Of a stretch of 64,000 bases of DNA, positions 29,986 to 42,222 are shown piece by piece (position 1 is the stretch's first letter; each line of letters starts with the position of its first letter). The stretch lies in NCBI GenBank assembly GCA_047495785.1, contig JBLDXI010000004.1, positions 434,001 to 498,000 of the forward strand, written 5' to 3'. The position numbers and the translations under genes are program-made. This DNA is from Lepidodermella squamata. Taxonomy: Eukaryota; Gastrotricha. The notes under the pieces are model-generated. The model saw nothing but the letters and a program-made list of their open reading frames with translations, did no database searches and was not told the origin of the DNA.

Positions 29986-30860
29986 CAAAATGTCGAAAAA
30001 ACTAGGAAAGCACGTATTTACGCTGGTCTTGCGCTGAATTAAAAGCCAATTGAGCGGCACGATAATTGCTCGCAGAAACCAATAATCTTGGGGCATCATT
30101 TAAATTTTGATTTTAAATCAAGCTGAAGTTCAGATTTCTTCCTTTTCTTTTGATTCCCTTTTGAGCTTTTATGCTCAAATATGAGGTCTGACAGAATTTT
30201 TTGGTTGTCATAATCCATGCAGGCGCTTCTCTAACCTTTTTCGCTGAGCCAGCAAGGGGTCGCCTGATGATAAAACACGAATGTGTGGTTCATTTTGTAT
30301 CCCATTCCTAGAAAAAATCTTCACAAATAGCGTTAGCTTCGCTTGCGTCCCACTTTATTCTTCTGGGCACCGGCTGAAAATGCGTTTGAGAACCCATTTT
30401 GTGAACCGGTTCCAGAAATTTTAGGGAAAAATTATGTCAATTTGGTGATATTTTTTCAGCTTGGAAGCAGAATTTAGGAATTTCGAGAATCTTTCTCAAC
30501 ACCGGAAAACGATAAAAATCGGAAAGAGTTCTGGTAAAACTCTTAGGCAGGTTTCCGATAGACACCCTATCTGAAAAAATGGAATGCAATATCACCTTAC
30601 CTCTTACTTCGCACTGCCATGTGTATTATTTAAGACCTTGAAATTATTTCAATTATTCTTGGAATTATTCGAGGACTTTCATAGTTGTCCCAGATATTCA
30701 TGCGTGATTAATGATCTCGAAATTTTCTCTGGTTAAATTCTTGACATTTATTTTGATGCCTCATCTACCATACGTGTGCCATAAACAGCAACATCAAATG
30801 TAACAGTTATCGATATGCTACTACGTTTTTGCCTCTTGTTTCTAGAAAAATTGTTACAAC
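29986..30860. other. Non-coding stretch upstream of zinc-finger gene copy 2
   Basis: AT-rich. No ORF, tRNA or repeat structure that I can support. Confidence 0.4.
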
Positions 30861-31521
30861 ATGAATAGCAAAAGTGTTTCGACGCCGTTGGATAAGCCGC
30901 TACCACAGGGCAGTTCCTCGCCTAAAGCGACAATAATTTCGATAAGCACAATAGCTCCATGGGCTGACCCGTTACCAAAGCAAAACTCAGCCATACCCAA
31001 CCCGGATAGATTTTCAGCTTTTCACCCAGCGGCGGAGATCCCACTCAAACCGTCCTGCTATGTTGATTCTCCTCCACTTTTGGTAAAACTTTATTTCTCA
31101 GACTTGTTTTTGACCTGTGTTTACCCTATAGGTCACTCCCCTTTCCAACTCTCAAACTTTCCAACTTTCCGATCTGAATTTTGGTTTTCTCAGTGCTGCA
31201 GAGCATCGAAAAATTGGATTCGTCTGCGAGCAATGTCCTAATCTAAAGGTATATAATTCCTTCAACGGCTTCCGCTATCACGTTCGAACTCGCCATTTCG
31301 ATAAAATCGCTGCTACGTGCTTCGCGTGTTCGCAGCGTTTCGACAACGTGTCGCAACTCAGCAAGCATGCCTATCAGCACAGGAAGCGGCCTTCGATGAA
31401 AGCCAGCTCGACAGTTTCGCATGCAAACAATTCGCTAAAGGGCTCTTTAGTCTCGGATATTTCTTCGAATAGTCGAGTTCCGCCAAGCTCATCATTGAAG
31501 GAAATCATTGAGGTGGATTGA
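30861..31521 (+). CDS. Small two-exon C2H2 zinc-finger protein, copy 2
   Basis: Exons 30861-31131 and 31202-31521. Exon 1 carries KATIISISTIAPWA, as in copy 1. Exon 2 carries two fingers (CEQC...H-x4-H, CFAC...H-x3-H) and a Ser-rich tail ending EIIEVD. Splice sites align with copy 1. An AATAAA is at 31599-31604. Strong protein-level similarity with many silent changes suggests that both copies are under constraint. Function as a DNA- or RNA-binding protein is inferred from the fingers. Confidence 0.82.
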
Positions 31522-32572
31522 TAAATGTTTGAACTGTGATGCGTATTTGTTGAAAATGCTACGATTGTAGAAATTATACAGGTTCGTGGAATTGGAATAA
31601 TAAATTCACTAACACTGATTATAATGCATTTCGTCTTTAACCATTTAGCAATAGGCGGAAAGAAATATACTAGTGCCTCACCACGGCTGTAGTAAACGTT
31701 TCAAAGTTTTCAGCACAATTTCTGAACAAGAATTATGCTGGATTCTATCATAACATTTCTCGAAATAAATGCAGTGCCAAATTGAAAAATTACCTGGCTT
31801 TGATCCCATGCCAGGAGACAGTAAAAATGCGACCTGTAGATTTTCAGATTATAACACCATATGGCCGTATGGGTGGGTAAATTCACAGATCATGTTTATT
31901 TCGATAAACAACTTGAATATATTCGGTCGTAATTCCTAAACATATCAAATGATAGAACACCACCTGTACGTATTCTTTCCAGTTACATAGTTCCAGTATC
32001 AGTTGTATAGTCGATGATGGAAACAAATTGACAGACCAGCGGGCTAAATATTTATTTTCGTCCGGTCTGGTCGAGATGGGAGGGGTTTCCAATGATTTCA
32101 AAGATTTCGAAATTCAAAATGTTCATGACCTAGTATTATTTCTAATAGACTGGATCTATGGGAATCAACCAAGCGTAGAACCTAATTTTACCTCACAATC
32201 TACTTAAGGTCAAACTCCAACGATTTAGATCTGGCCAGAGTCTACTTCTTCTTGACTGGAGAATAGACTGAAAAGGTCGAGGCAGGAAAAACTCAAAATA
32301 ACCACTCGGGGCCGAAAATACCCGAAAGTATCCCAAGCTCGATACTTCCACTTCGCACACTGCCCGTCTTACCCTGAGATAATTGAATACTGGTACAAGA
32401 ACAGTTCAAATGCAACGCGACAAAAAATCACTCCAACTCGTAAGACACTCTCTCGCAAACTACGAGGTGTTCGATAACGATTTTATTTTACTGCTGTTTT
32501 ATTTTACTTCAATGATTTCTCATCTACTTCGCACCACTTTTTCCAAGACAGCATTACATTACATGACTAGTC
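31522..32572. other. Spacer between zinc-finger copy 2 and lectin gene C
   Basis: Non-coding and clearly homologous to 43393-44280 (shared TAGACTGGATCTATG-like block, GATCTGGCCAG, CTGGTACAA and CAAATGCAACGCGAC). It belongs to the duplicated unit and holds the 3' UTRs of the two convergent genes. Confidence 0.7.
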
Positions 32573-35500
32573 TCATGAAGAAAATGTCTCGCATAGAGCA
32601 ATGCTTCCGGTACTTGAACACGTAGTCAGGGTGTAGTAGAAATTTGCATCTGGAGATATGTCCGTTAGAACACGTTTTTTCAAAAAACCACAACCATCGC
32701 CATTGGCCGTAGCCCACTGAGCTTGAACGTACGTGAAATCTGAGCCGTCGTCCCATTTGAACACGCCGTTCTGGCGGGTGAGGCCGATCCACGCAGCGTT
32801 AATATCCGCCTCTGCCGACAGGGCTTGTCTAGCAGCAGCTAACTCAGCGTCCGACCTTATCGTAGCCGGCGCAGAATTGTTGACCTCGGCGCATTTCGAC
32901 AGGACGACATTTTGCGTTCCGTACATGCCTACTAAAAAGTAGCTCTTGGTCGCATTCTGACAGCTCGTTTGGTCAGCATATTCGATAGAAGCCGGAATGC
33001 GAAGTTCAGTAGCCGCGTCGCAGCCGGTTGTTTGAGCCACGCATCGAACAGCCGCGTCACTTTTGCCGACGCAACGGAAATAGGCGGACTGAGGTAGATT
33101 TACGCGGATTTTCACAAATCGGAAAGAACGAAAGCAGTTAACTTACGGCGGGAGGCGATATATCCTGGATGCATTTGTCGTGGTTCAGTTTGAAGATCTG
33201 CAAGCCAGTGAATAGTTTTGCCTGCCGTAGCAAAGAAGCTGATGATACAAGCCGAAAATGGGTAACACATTGTGAATCACCTGAGTTTGATCTTGAGGAC
33301 AAATTGCGTAGCAAGACGTTCGGTTGGATGTATCCTTGCACGAGACGGCATTCTATTACGAAACAGCGAATGATTAAGCTTCGAATACTCATGGCTTCAC
33401 TTACACCAAGCAGGCAAGCGTCCCTGTTGATGTAAACTCGGGTCGAAAATGTTTGGGTTTCATTGTTGGCGAAGCAGCCAGGGCTTTGGGGTCGGCAGTC
33501 GTTGAATTTGCGAGTTGTTGAATCGAAGCAGCGGATGTGCGGTTTCTCGCTGATTGGAACACTGACTACGAACAGAGAATTGTTAGTCGAGTAAATATCA
33601 GACTTTCCCTGAGTCACCTGCGCCGTTGATGCACAAAGTTAAATTCGAATACAGCGTCGAATCGGTGACCTTATTTGGTAAAAAGATTTGAGTTCTTAAT
33701 CCTCAGTTTCCGAATTGCCATTGTTTTCGCTAATTAAAAAAATCACTTTCTAATTTAAATAAAAGTTTTTCTGTTTTCTAAAATTTTATCTGTGAATTTT
33801 AGAAAATTACTATAAAATGATTCCAGAGAACCTAGTGTAAACGTATTTTCAAATAGAACAATAGCGAAACTTCGAACCCAATTTTCGGGGCAAGTGTACG
33901 GATCTGGAACACAGGTTTGGATGGCATTGTTAGAAAGGCATCGCCTGAATTGTAATTTCTAGGGCGGAGAAAACAGCAAAGCATGAACTACCACGAAAGT
34001 CGATATAATATCGATGGTTTTACGCTATAACAGACCGATCGCATACACGCCCAAAAAACTCTGCAGCATACATAAAAGTATGCAGGGCTACTAGCGCGTA
34101 TTCGGAGTACTGCGCACTATAAAAAGTACTACGCGCGCGCATAATACTATGAAATATACTTGGCCCGCAATTTTGTGGAAAAAATGAATGCACTGGAAAA
34201 TTGACCAACAAATATACTGAGCTTTTTGTGGATGTTTCCGTGAAATCTTCGGATTACCTGGTGGAGAACAGTAGAACGTATCCAGAAATTGATAAAAATG
34301 CATGTGTAACCGTGGGTATTCTGCCGTTAGGCGACCTGATAGCGACCTGAAAGTGCAAAAACCTTGAAAAAATGCACCCACTGGCGTTTTTGGCGGCGCT
34401 TCTTCAAGAAGCAGAATGGGTTCAACCACAGGTTTGTCGCATTCCCTAGTAGAGCACATAAAAGGCTTTGCTGGGAACCAAGAAATAGCTAGTTAATATG
34501 GTGGTTATCCACGGCTTTTCAGTCGTTTCCCTCCCGGCTTGCAAATCAGTGAGAAAGTGAAAATTTGGTGTTTTCAGTCGCTCTTATCTCGAATAAACCC
34601 ATGGTTGCACCATAGCTTTTTGTTGTCAAATTGGAGACGGCGCTGGGAGGAAGGTTTTGACAGGGAAAGCAGCAAGGATCCCCACAGCTTATCCACGACT
34701 TTTTCGTCGTGATTAGCACTCACTTCGTGCGACCCAACACCTCGAAAATGCATGACCTTGCGTCTTTTGGAGCACTGCTGCAAGAAACGGAATGGGTTCA
34801 ACCACAGTTTTGTCAAATTCCCTAGTACAGCACAACAAGATCTAACTTGGGAAGAAAGAAGTCCCAGTAAATGTAGTGTTTATCCACTGCTTTTCAGTCT
34901 TTTCCCTCCACTTCCGAATCAAGTCCGAATCGAAGGAAAAGTGAGCATTTAGGATCTTTCATCGCACTCATCTCGAAAAAAACCATGGCAGCACCGTAAT
35001 TTTTCGTAGTCAAATGGGGGAGGCAATTGAGAAGAAGGTTTTAAAAGGGAAAAAAGCAAAAACCACCACAACTTATCCACGACTTTTTCGTAATGCTTAG
35101 CAATGACATTTCAAGCACAAAATCGAGATTCGGAGCCGTTCTATTCTGAAACCGCACAACGCGGAGACTTTATTCCAAGTCTCACAAGTTGATAAGAGTG
35201 CCTTCTTCTATAAGGATAACTAATATGCCGGTGATACCACGAATTGGGGTATGCATTCCGCCCTGAACCGTTGCCCTGACCGCGGCAATAAGACACTCGA
35301 GATGCGGACCCATACCATTTAAATCCCCGGTATCTGTGGACTGACGTAGTACACATAGGTTTACGATTATCCTTCTTGACTCTCATGCTCGCTTGCATCA
35401 ACTTAAAGAAAATACGGTGGTAAAACCAGTAGATTTTGCTAATTACTCCTGCGGAATGCTCTTTGTGAGATGTAAGTAAGTTGGTTTCCCTTTGATTTAG

Positions 35501-38500
35501 TAGGAGTGGTAAAGGTACCATTTTGGCACTATGGTAGTCTTCACTTTGTATCAAGAACGCGGACAAGATTTACTAAAATGCCCACAATGGCAGTTTCGTT
35601 CATTGTTGCGGCCGCTGTTGGCCCTTGGTCTTGGCCTTGATCTTGCAACAGCATGAGTGCCTACAACATGCGCCACCTCACCACCGACAACTGGCCTCTT
35701 TGTCGAGTTGCGCTGCTGGACTGCCTAGGGATCGGGATAACTTTTCCCCGTTGGCGCTAAAACCTGATAGAGTGCCATCTAATATGGCTAAAATCCTTGC
35801 TTTTGAGTCATTTCACTCAACGGTGCACTTTCCAAACCGCAGAAAAACCTTGATCCGTCATTTTTCAACTGCGTCAATCGCGTTCTATTGTTGGCGCCGC
35901 CCACCGTCAAATGTTTAGCTTCATGTTCAAAGAGCAAAGTAGCTTGCGTGTGCCTTTAGAATGGGAAGCATAATCTGGGGGCAGCTGGTTGTATGTAAGT
36001 TGGGTAGGTTGCTTTTGGTTAGGACCACAGGGGAGACTCCCGTAGCCCGATACCTCCACATCAATCTCCTTGTAGTTCGATGTTGTGAACATGTAAAGCA
36101 CTGGGGCCCCGCCAAGGCAGGAGATGACGGTCACTCGTCACTTTTAAACCAAGACCAAGTCTCCCAATTTGCTGGTAGCCAGTTCGCTAACGCGTGGAGG
36201 CTTTCCTAGACGATCGTTTTACACTCGCCGAGAGTCCACTTTCAACGACAGCAGGGCGTACGCGACCCGACCCAACATTTGCCGTGAATTACGTTGCCCG
36301 CTACAGCCACGGGGAGACTGCCGTTGTCGCTTGAACAGTAGTAAGGTCTACCATCAAAAGACTCATTTGGGTAATTTAGTTAGGCTCGGTGGATGGAAGG
36401 TTTTAGAGAACTAAATCGTTCAGCCAAACCATGGCTGCAACTCGAAAGCGAGAAAAGTTGCCAGTGGTTATTAGTACGGCCGTGCATGCCGCTGCAAGAT
36501 CCAGCCCAAGGGCCAACCGAGGCCGCTACAATGAATCAGAGGGCCATTGTAGGCCACTACAGTGATACTTTTCCGACTAATGGTTTTACCACCAAAATGT
36601 CTTGGATACGATGCAAGTTAAAACGGGTGTGGATAACTATGATGGGGAACGCATCTTTACTAAGCAGCTAAACGGAAACAAGCAACTGAAATCGATCTAA
36701 AATCGGATGACTGCTTACCTCAACCATCTTGTTACCGCGGTCTGGGACCGAATGGATAGCAAATCGTGGTAGCACCCGCATATTTGCTATTTTATAAGAA
36801 GTATGCGCTTCCTTCAACTTGTTACAAGTGAAATAAGGGCTCTGCTGTATAGGGTCTCGGAACAGCCCAATTTTGAAACTCGATTTTGAGCTTAAAATGT
36901 GATTGCCCATCAGGGCGAAAAAGTCGTGGATAAGTTGACGTGGTTCTTGCTGTTTTCTTTTTTAAAACCTTCTTCTCAATCTCCTCTCCTTTTTGAATAC
37001 AAAAACTTATGGTGCAGCCATGGGTTTTTTCAAGATAAGTGCCATGAAAGATGAAAAATGCTCACTTTCTCTTCGATTCGAACTTGAATCGGAAGTGGAG
37101 GGAAAAGGCTTTTAAACTGTGGATAAAAACCGCATTTACTGGCAATTTCTTACTTCCTTAGTAAGATCTTGTTGTGCTCTACTAGAGAACGCGAAATAAC
37201 TGTGGTTGAAACCAATCTGTTTCTTGCAGCAATGCCCCAAAAGACGCCACGTCATGCAGTTTCGAGGTGTTGGGTCTGACGTAGTGAGTGCTAATCGGGA
37301 CAAAAAAGTCTTGGATAAGTTGGGGTGGTTCTTGCTGCTTTCCCTGTCAAAACCTTCCCCCCAGTGCCTTCTCCTATTTGACTACAAAAAGCTACGGTGC
37401 AACCATGGGTTTTTTCGAGATAAGAGCGACTGAAAACACACAATTTTCACTTTTTCCTCGTTTTGCAAGCCGGGAAGGAAAAGACTTCAAAGCCGTGGAT
37501 GACAACCATATTAACTGGCTATTTCTTACTTCGCTAATAGGCTCTCCATGTGCTCTGCTAGGGAATGTGAAAAAACTGTGGTTGAACCCATTTTGTTCCT
37601 CGCAGAAACGCCGCTAAAGGCGCCAGTGGGTGCATTTTTTCAAGGTTTTTGCACTTTCAGGTCGCTATCAGGTCGCCTAACGGCAGAATACCCACGGTTA
37701 CACATGCATTTTTATCAATTTCTGGATACGTTCGACTGTCCTCTACCAGGTAAGCAGAAGATTTCACGGTAACATCCACAAAAGCGCATTATATTTGTTG
37801 GTCATTTGACCAGTGCATTCATTATTTTTCACACAGAATGCGGGCTATAAGTATATCTTATAATATTATGCGCGCGTAGTACTGTTTATAGTGCGCAGTA
37901 CTCTGTATAGAGGTTTTTTCTCGCTGGTCGCCTTTAGCGCAAAATCATCGATATCTCACTTCGAAATAAGCAGATCGATTCTTGTCGCATTCGTTGAGGT
38001 TGTATTTCAAGCTCAACGTCGCATTCTGATCGCTGAACCGGAATAACTGTAATAAAATATTTGAATATATATATTTAGTCGACATTAAAGATTAAAGCGT
38101 ACACTCATTAGTCCCGGGTTTGTACATCCGATATTATCAGGTACGCAATACGTGGTTAGAGCTTTGTATTTGTAGCACATTCGGGCATTCTGAAATTGAC
38201 AAATCACTTCGGTATCAAGTATACTTTCGGTAGAGAAATTAACACACCCCTGTATAGCAGACGCCGTCCTTCTTGAAAATTGAACCCAGCTATCCACAGA
38301 GAAAATTAAATTAAATTAATTAAACCTGATATTCGAACCTGATATTCGGTGAGTACATCACAGCCATTGGCAGCTAGTAAGCAGCTTGTGAATCGGTTGT
38401 TGAATTGCGAGAAGCAACGAACCCAGTTGTCCGGCTTATTGCCTCTAGCGACGTCACTCGACGCCAGCATCAGCAGCAACAGTAAAGATTTGTGATAAGG

Positions 38501-38506
38501 AATCAT
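32573..38506 (-). CDS. Lectin-family gene C: signal peptide, five Cys modules, CLECT
   Basis: Exons: 38339-38506, 38248-38289, 38103-38189, 37960-38046, 33878-33958, 33618-33669, 33405-33565, 33281-33352, 33147-33221, 32573-33088. Signal peptide MIPYHKSLLLLLMLASSDVA, then C-x(8-10)-C-x(6)-C modules beginning at WVRCF, RMCYKY, FRRCL, HIRCF and YFRCV. A complete CLECT follows with WIGLTRQNGVFKWDDGSDF and closing ALCETFSS. All junctions are in phase with genes B and D. Intron 4 is about 4 kb because it contains a foldback element. Exon 4 has one extra codon relative to D, and a 13-bp tandem repeat duplicates the exon 1 donor region. Probably secreted; carbohydrate binding is unproven because no EPN/QPD-type motif is visible. 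Confidence 0.88.
34016..37946. mobile_element. 3.9-kb foldback (near-complete palindrome) element in intron 4 of lectin gene C
   Basis: Left and right halves are inverted copies. For example 34295-34385 is the complement of about 37615-37705, and 35600-35650 of about 36490-36550. Outer ends are GGTTTTACGC and the complement of GATTTTGCGC. ATCGAT flanks both sides (34010-34015, 37947-37952) as a possible duplication. Each arm contains two tandem ~400-bp units (about 34390-34790 and 34790-35110 on the left). No credible transposase ORF. This architecture resembles foldback transposons or MULE-derived long-inverted-repeat elements. Confidence 0.85.
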
Positions 38507-39427
38507 TTTTTGAGCAACGGATTACTAAATCCTTTTTCAAATGTTTTGAAAATTCGATTGAATAACAACTTTTTTACGTTTTTTGTATGGCCCTTCACCA
38601 CGCGTTCAACTGGCTGATTTCCGCTCCTTTTAAAAGTGTTTGAAAACATGTTTTTCAAGCGTGTTGTTTTTCTGTAACCCAAGTCCTGTTACAATGCTCG
38701 AAATCATGTGATGATCATAATAGTAAGGGCCAATTCAAAAAAAAAAATACAAAGTATTTTTATAATGATGGCTTAATGAAGACGACGAATGAAGAGAATG
38801 CCGCCCTAATTTTTAGTTTATAGAATGATAGTTTTTATGTCCCGATATACCTATGGCATGAAAATCGAGCTAAAAGTATTATGGTTCGTATAAACGTACA
38901 CCAGACTCCATCCCAGAACTGGGCAAAATTACTGTTGAATATCAAGAAAAAGTGTTATAAATTATAAATGTTATAATATTTCTAGGAAATTCACTTTTCA
39001 CTGCTATTTTAACAAAAATAATATCACTTTCCATCTGGAAATGTCAAAGATAAAAAATAGAGTGAGGCTATTCATACGTAAATATGAACGCGATTTTGGC
39101 TATTCGTACATATTATGGTAAAAAACATAGATAAAAACATATGATTAAATAGGCTTAACAAACATAAATCAGCGAGATAAGAGAGATGAAATAAATAAAT
39201 TTCCATAAAAAAATGAGTGTAATTTTTGAAAAGCAATATATGAATGGAGATACAAACGTGTCCACTACTAAGCGAGAAAATACAAATAAAATAAATAAAA
39301 TAAATAATGTTCAGGTTGTTAAATGAAGTATGTTAGCATTGAACCAGTTTACACTGCTCGTCACCGTCACATCACCTTAATGAAATTCCTTTCGAAAACG
39401 CTGATGCCCTTAAGACCCACTACAACT
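38507..39427. other. Upstream region of lectin gene C and AT-rich repeats
   Basis: 38590-38715 is the conserved lectin upstream block (see 29870-29985). 38755-39050 is the dispersed repeat. The rest, with AAATAAATAAAT runs near 39285-39305, holds nothing that I can name. Confidence 0.55.
38755..39050 (-). repeat. Dispersed repeat, copy 2 (inverted relative to 22895-23180)
   Basis: See copy 1. Shared blocks include the AATTTTTAGTTTATAGAATGA-like segment and TTACTGTTGAATATCAAGAA. Confidence 0.7.
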
Positions 39428-39721
39428 TTAGGTGAAAGAGCCTGGGTCGCAGTCGATAACAAGACCTGGAATCATAGTCGGACCGGGATTCATCTCAATA
39501 TTGCCCGACTGAAGCAATACATAAAATATTATCAGTCTCCCTCGCTTGTCCGAACCCTTGTTGACGGCAATTTTGCACTTGACGTGGCACGTCACGGTTA
39601 GCCACGCTGGCGTTAGTATGTACGGCGAATGTATGGTGAAATGTGAAATGTATGGCAAAAATTTCGACAATTTCTTTCTCCAAAACATCAATGTCGATTT
39701 TTGGCAGGAAAAATAGGACAA
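39428..39721 (-). pseudogene. LINE fragment with 2A-like motif
   Basis: The minus frame encodes LLQSGNIEMNPGP, which fits the 2A-like consensus [D/N]-[V/I]-E-x-N-P-G-P that causes ribosome skipping. Such motifs occur near the N terminus of the endonuclease-RT ORF in some CR1-like LINEs. The frame is short (about 97 codons) and no endonuclease or RT follows, so this is a 5' fragment. Confidence 0.6.
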
Positions 39722-39934
39722 ATTCGTAATTTTCCGAATGATATTATGGCAAAATTAAAGCGCGCGGTTACGAAAACCGAAATTTTGATATTTTTCATAA
39801 TAAAATAAGCAGCTAGTGAAAATGCCACATCTTTAGTCGCCTGATTATGGAAGGATAACTTCGACTCAGTAAATAATTGTTCTAGAAGCTTCTAGCAACC
39901 GAAAATGTTTCGGGGGATCGCAGATCCCGGCTTC

Positions 39935-40305
39935 AGTGACTTTGATTTGATTTAATTTGATTTATTCAGTAAATCGCAGGTCTTTGTAAATCATTGAAAT
40001 CAAATCATCATGCCCGCTTAAATCAAATCAAATAAAATCTGTTGCATTGGGAAACATGAGTACCTGGGAATTCTTTCAAATTTCTAGCTTGGTTTGGGCA
40101 GGTTTTTGAGGAATGAGTATGAAACGGGATGAATAGCTCCGGCTTTGGAAAAATAGTTGTTTTCAAGGCAAATGTGAGTTCTCATGTTTTGTAACAGGGG
40201 GAATTCCAAGAGTTCTGATTTTTAGAAATCAGCAGTAAATCAAGTGGGCTCAATTTAAATCAAATCAAATCATCAAAAAATGGCCTAAATCAAATCAAAG
40301 TCTCT
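39935..40305. mobile_element. hAT-type MITE with AAATCAAATC repeats
   Basis: 371 bp. Ends are CAGTGACTTTGATTTGATTT and the complement of CAGAGACTTTGATTTGATTT. Flanks are CCCGGCTT (39927-39934) and CCCGGATT (40306-40313), a 7/8 match to an 8-bp target duplication, typical of hAT. Further TTTGATTTGATTT words lie inside both ends. Non-coding. Confidence 0.8.
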
Positions 40306-40862
40306 GCCCGGATTGTCCCTTGGCAATTCGAAAGTCATTTTTCAGGCTGTGGTTTCTTTTTTGTCGAAGTTCAAGACATGCCCATCAACTCATGAACATG
40401 AATTTCATCAACTAATCACTAATCAGAGCTTTATCGCGGATCTAATAACTGATAACTGATCGTAGGAAGTGAATTCTTTAATTATTTACTCATCCCGATA
40501 CTTATATATTTTCCCGGCAGCAGTCCAGGGATTCGACTAGGTCCAGCTCTGAGGGGGATAAATCGAGCATTTTGAGCCCAAAATTTGCAAATCAATAGGG
40601 GGACCCATACGTTTTTTTGAGGAATTTTTTAGCGCCAGGGGGTTTGTTTACCCCCCTTACCCTCCGTACTCGGACCACTGCAGCAGTCATAATAGCATCA
40701 TTCAACTTCAAAAATATGGGCTGAAATGATACAAGCACAGAGTAAAATATTGATTTCTCGTAGATGACGCTAACTCTTTGGTGCTTTGGTACAATCAGTA
40801 AGTTCATGTGCAACCGAAATCATGTATCTCTAGGAATTAAACTGAAAATACTTAGTTGAGTA
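40306..40862. other. Non-coding stretch between MITE and RTE fragment
   Basis: No supported feature. Low-similarity AT-rich DNA. Confidence 0.4.
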
Positions 40863-41420
40863 ATAATTCCGACACTAATGTACGCTAGCGAATCCTGGAA
40901 TTTGACCGAAGAACATGAAAGAAACCTTAACACACTCGAATATAAGTGGCTTAGATGCATCTTAGGAATAACTGTTACGGACTATATTCCGAATATAGAC
41001 ATAAGACTCTCAATGTGCGGCGGCGTGATAGAAGTGAGTAGATTAATAGAAAAACAACGTCTCAATTATCTTGGCCACATAATAAGGATGCAAACCTACT
41101 TAGACATAAATGGAAAGCCTCTCGAACCCGGCCCAGTGTACGACATATATAAATGGCAGACTCCAGAAGGTTGGGTCAGGCCAGTAGGAAAACCTCAAAT
41201 TTATTGGTTAAAATGCGTAGAAAGAAGCCTAATTAAAGTAGGCCTCACATCAAAAACAACTATTAGGAAAAAAACCGACGGCTCTCGAGGACGACCCAAG
41301 AAAGATGGGTCAAACTCGATTGAAATAATAGTAGACGTGGACTGGCACGCCACGGACCCTAGTGAAAATCGGTTGCACAAAACTGACGAAAAATGCAGAT
41401 TGCACCAAAATGCTGCTTAA
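40863..41420 (+). pseudogene. 3'-terminal fragment of an RTE-like LINE reverse transcriptase
   Basis: About 180 codons resembling the extreme C terminus of RTE/CR1-type RT proteins: MYASESWNLT, LNTLEYKWLRCILGI, IRLSM, then RLNYLGHIIRM, and a Lys/Arg-rich GRPKKDG end. The catalytic RT and endonuclease parts are absent upstream, so it is a typical 5'-truncated insertion. Its last ~60 bp form one arm of the hairpin at 41359-41635. Confidence 0.75.
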
Positions 41421-41635
41421 TTTGGCACCTCCACTCTGAGGTATTTAGCAAAAACTTTCAAAATTCACCATTTTTCAGGCAAAAATTTTTGTAGAAAAGC
41501 GCAATGAGCAACTTTTAAATGGTGAATTTTGAAAGTTTTTGCTAAATACCTCAGAGTGGAGGTGCCAAATTAAGCAGCATTTTGGTGCAATCTGCATTTT
41601 TCGTCAGTTTTGTGCAACCGATTTTCACTATAGGG
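41359..41635. repeat. Long near-perfect hairpin (~115-bp arms)
   Basis: 41359-41480 and 41515-41635 are inverted copies with almost no mismatches over about 110 bp (for example CAAAACTGACGAAAAATGCA against its complement), separated by about 35-40 bp. One arm overlaps the 3' end of the RTE-like frame. The near identity implies recent origin. Confidence 0.9.
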
Positions 41636-41794
41636 GAATTAGCGGCATTAAATATAGAGATGAACGGCAAACAACGGTTTCAGAACTGGAAAATTACGAA
41701 TTTTATGGTAAAAGCAAATTGCTAACTGCGGGGGTGGGCGTTTTTTCTTGAATTTTGCCTTCCTTTTAAACGTTTAAACACATGTTTAAACAGG

Positions 41795-41814
41795 TATATA
41801 TATATATATATATA
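41795..41814. repeat. (TA)n microsatellite
   Basis: About ten TA units. Low-complexity tract. Confidence 0.85.
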
Positions 41815-42222
41815 CAGATAATGTAAAAATGGGTATTTTGCTCCAAGCTACATCTCGTCAACCGTATCTCTAGTACTAGTACGGAAGCAAAAACTGATTT
41901 CGCGATATCTTCGTTATTATGATATATAGAGGCTTGAAACTTTGTTTTCTAGGGTAACTTTTGCCGCTGAACAAGCTGGTGACATCAGCTTCATAGCATT
42001 CCACGCCCATTATCGATTATCGATTATCGGTTATTGGTGATCAATCAACTGACTGATTGACATTAGCTCAGCTATTTTCGATTGTTTCTTGAGAGCTTAT
42101 AGCTTATATCTACTATCGGCTACATCAACAGCATATGTTAGGGAACCCTGATCTATATTTTCATTCTCCGATATGCTATTTATGCTAAATCGTGGTATAA
42201 ACACTGTTCGACCTGTTTAAAC

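Noticed and set aside
35141-36671. ORFs in the centre of the foldback element as a transposase
   Set aside because: Short, mirrored between arms, with no DDE or zinc-finger motifs.
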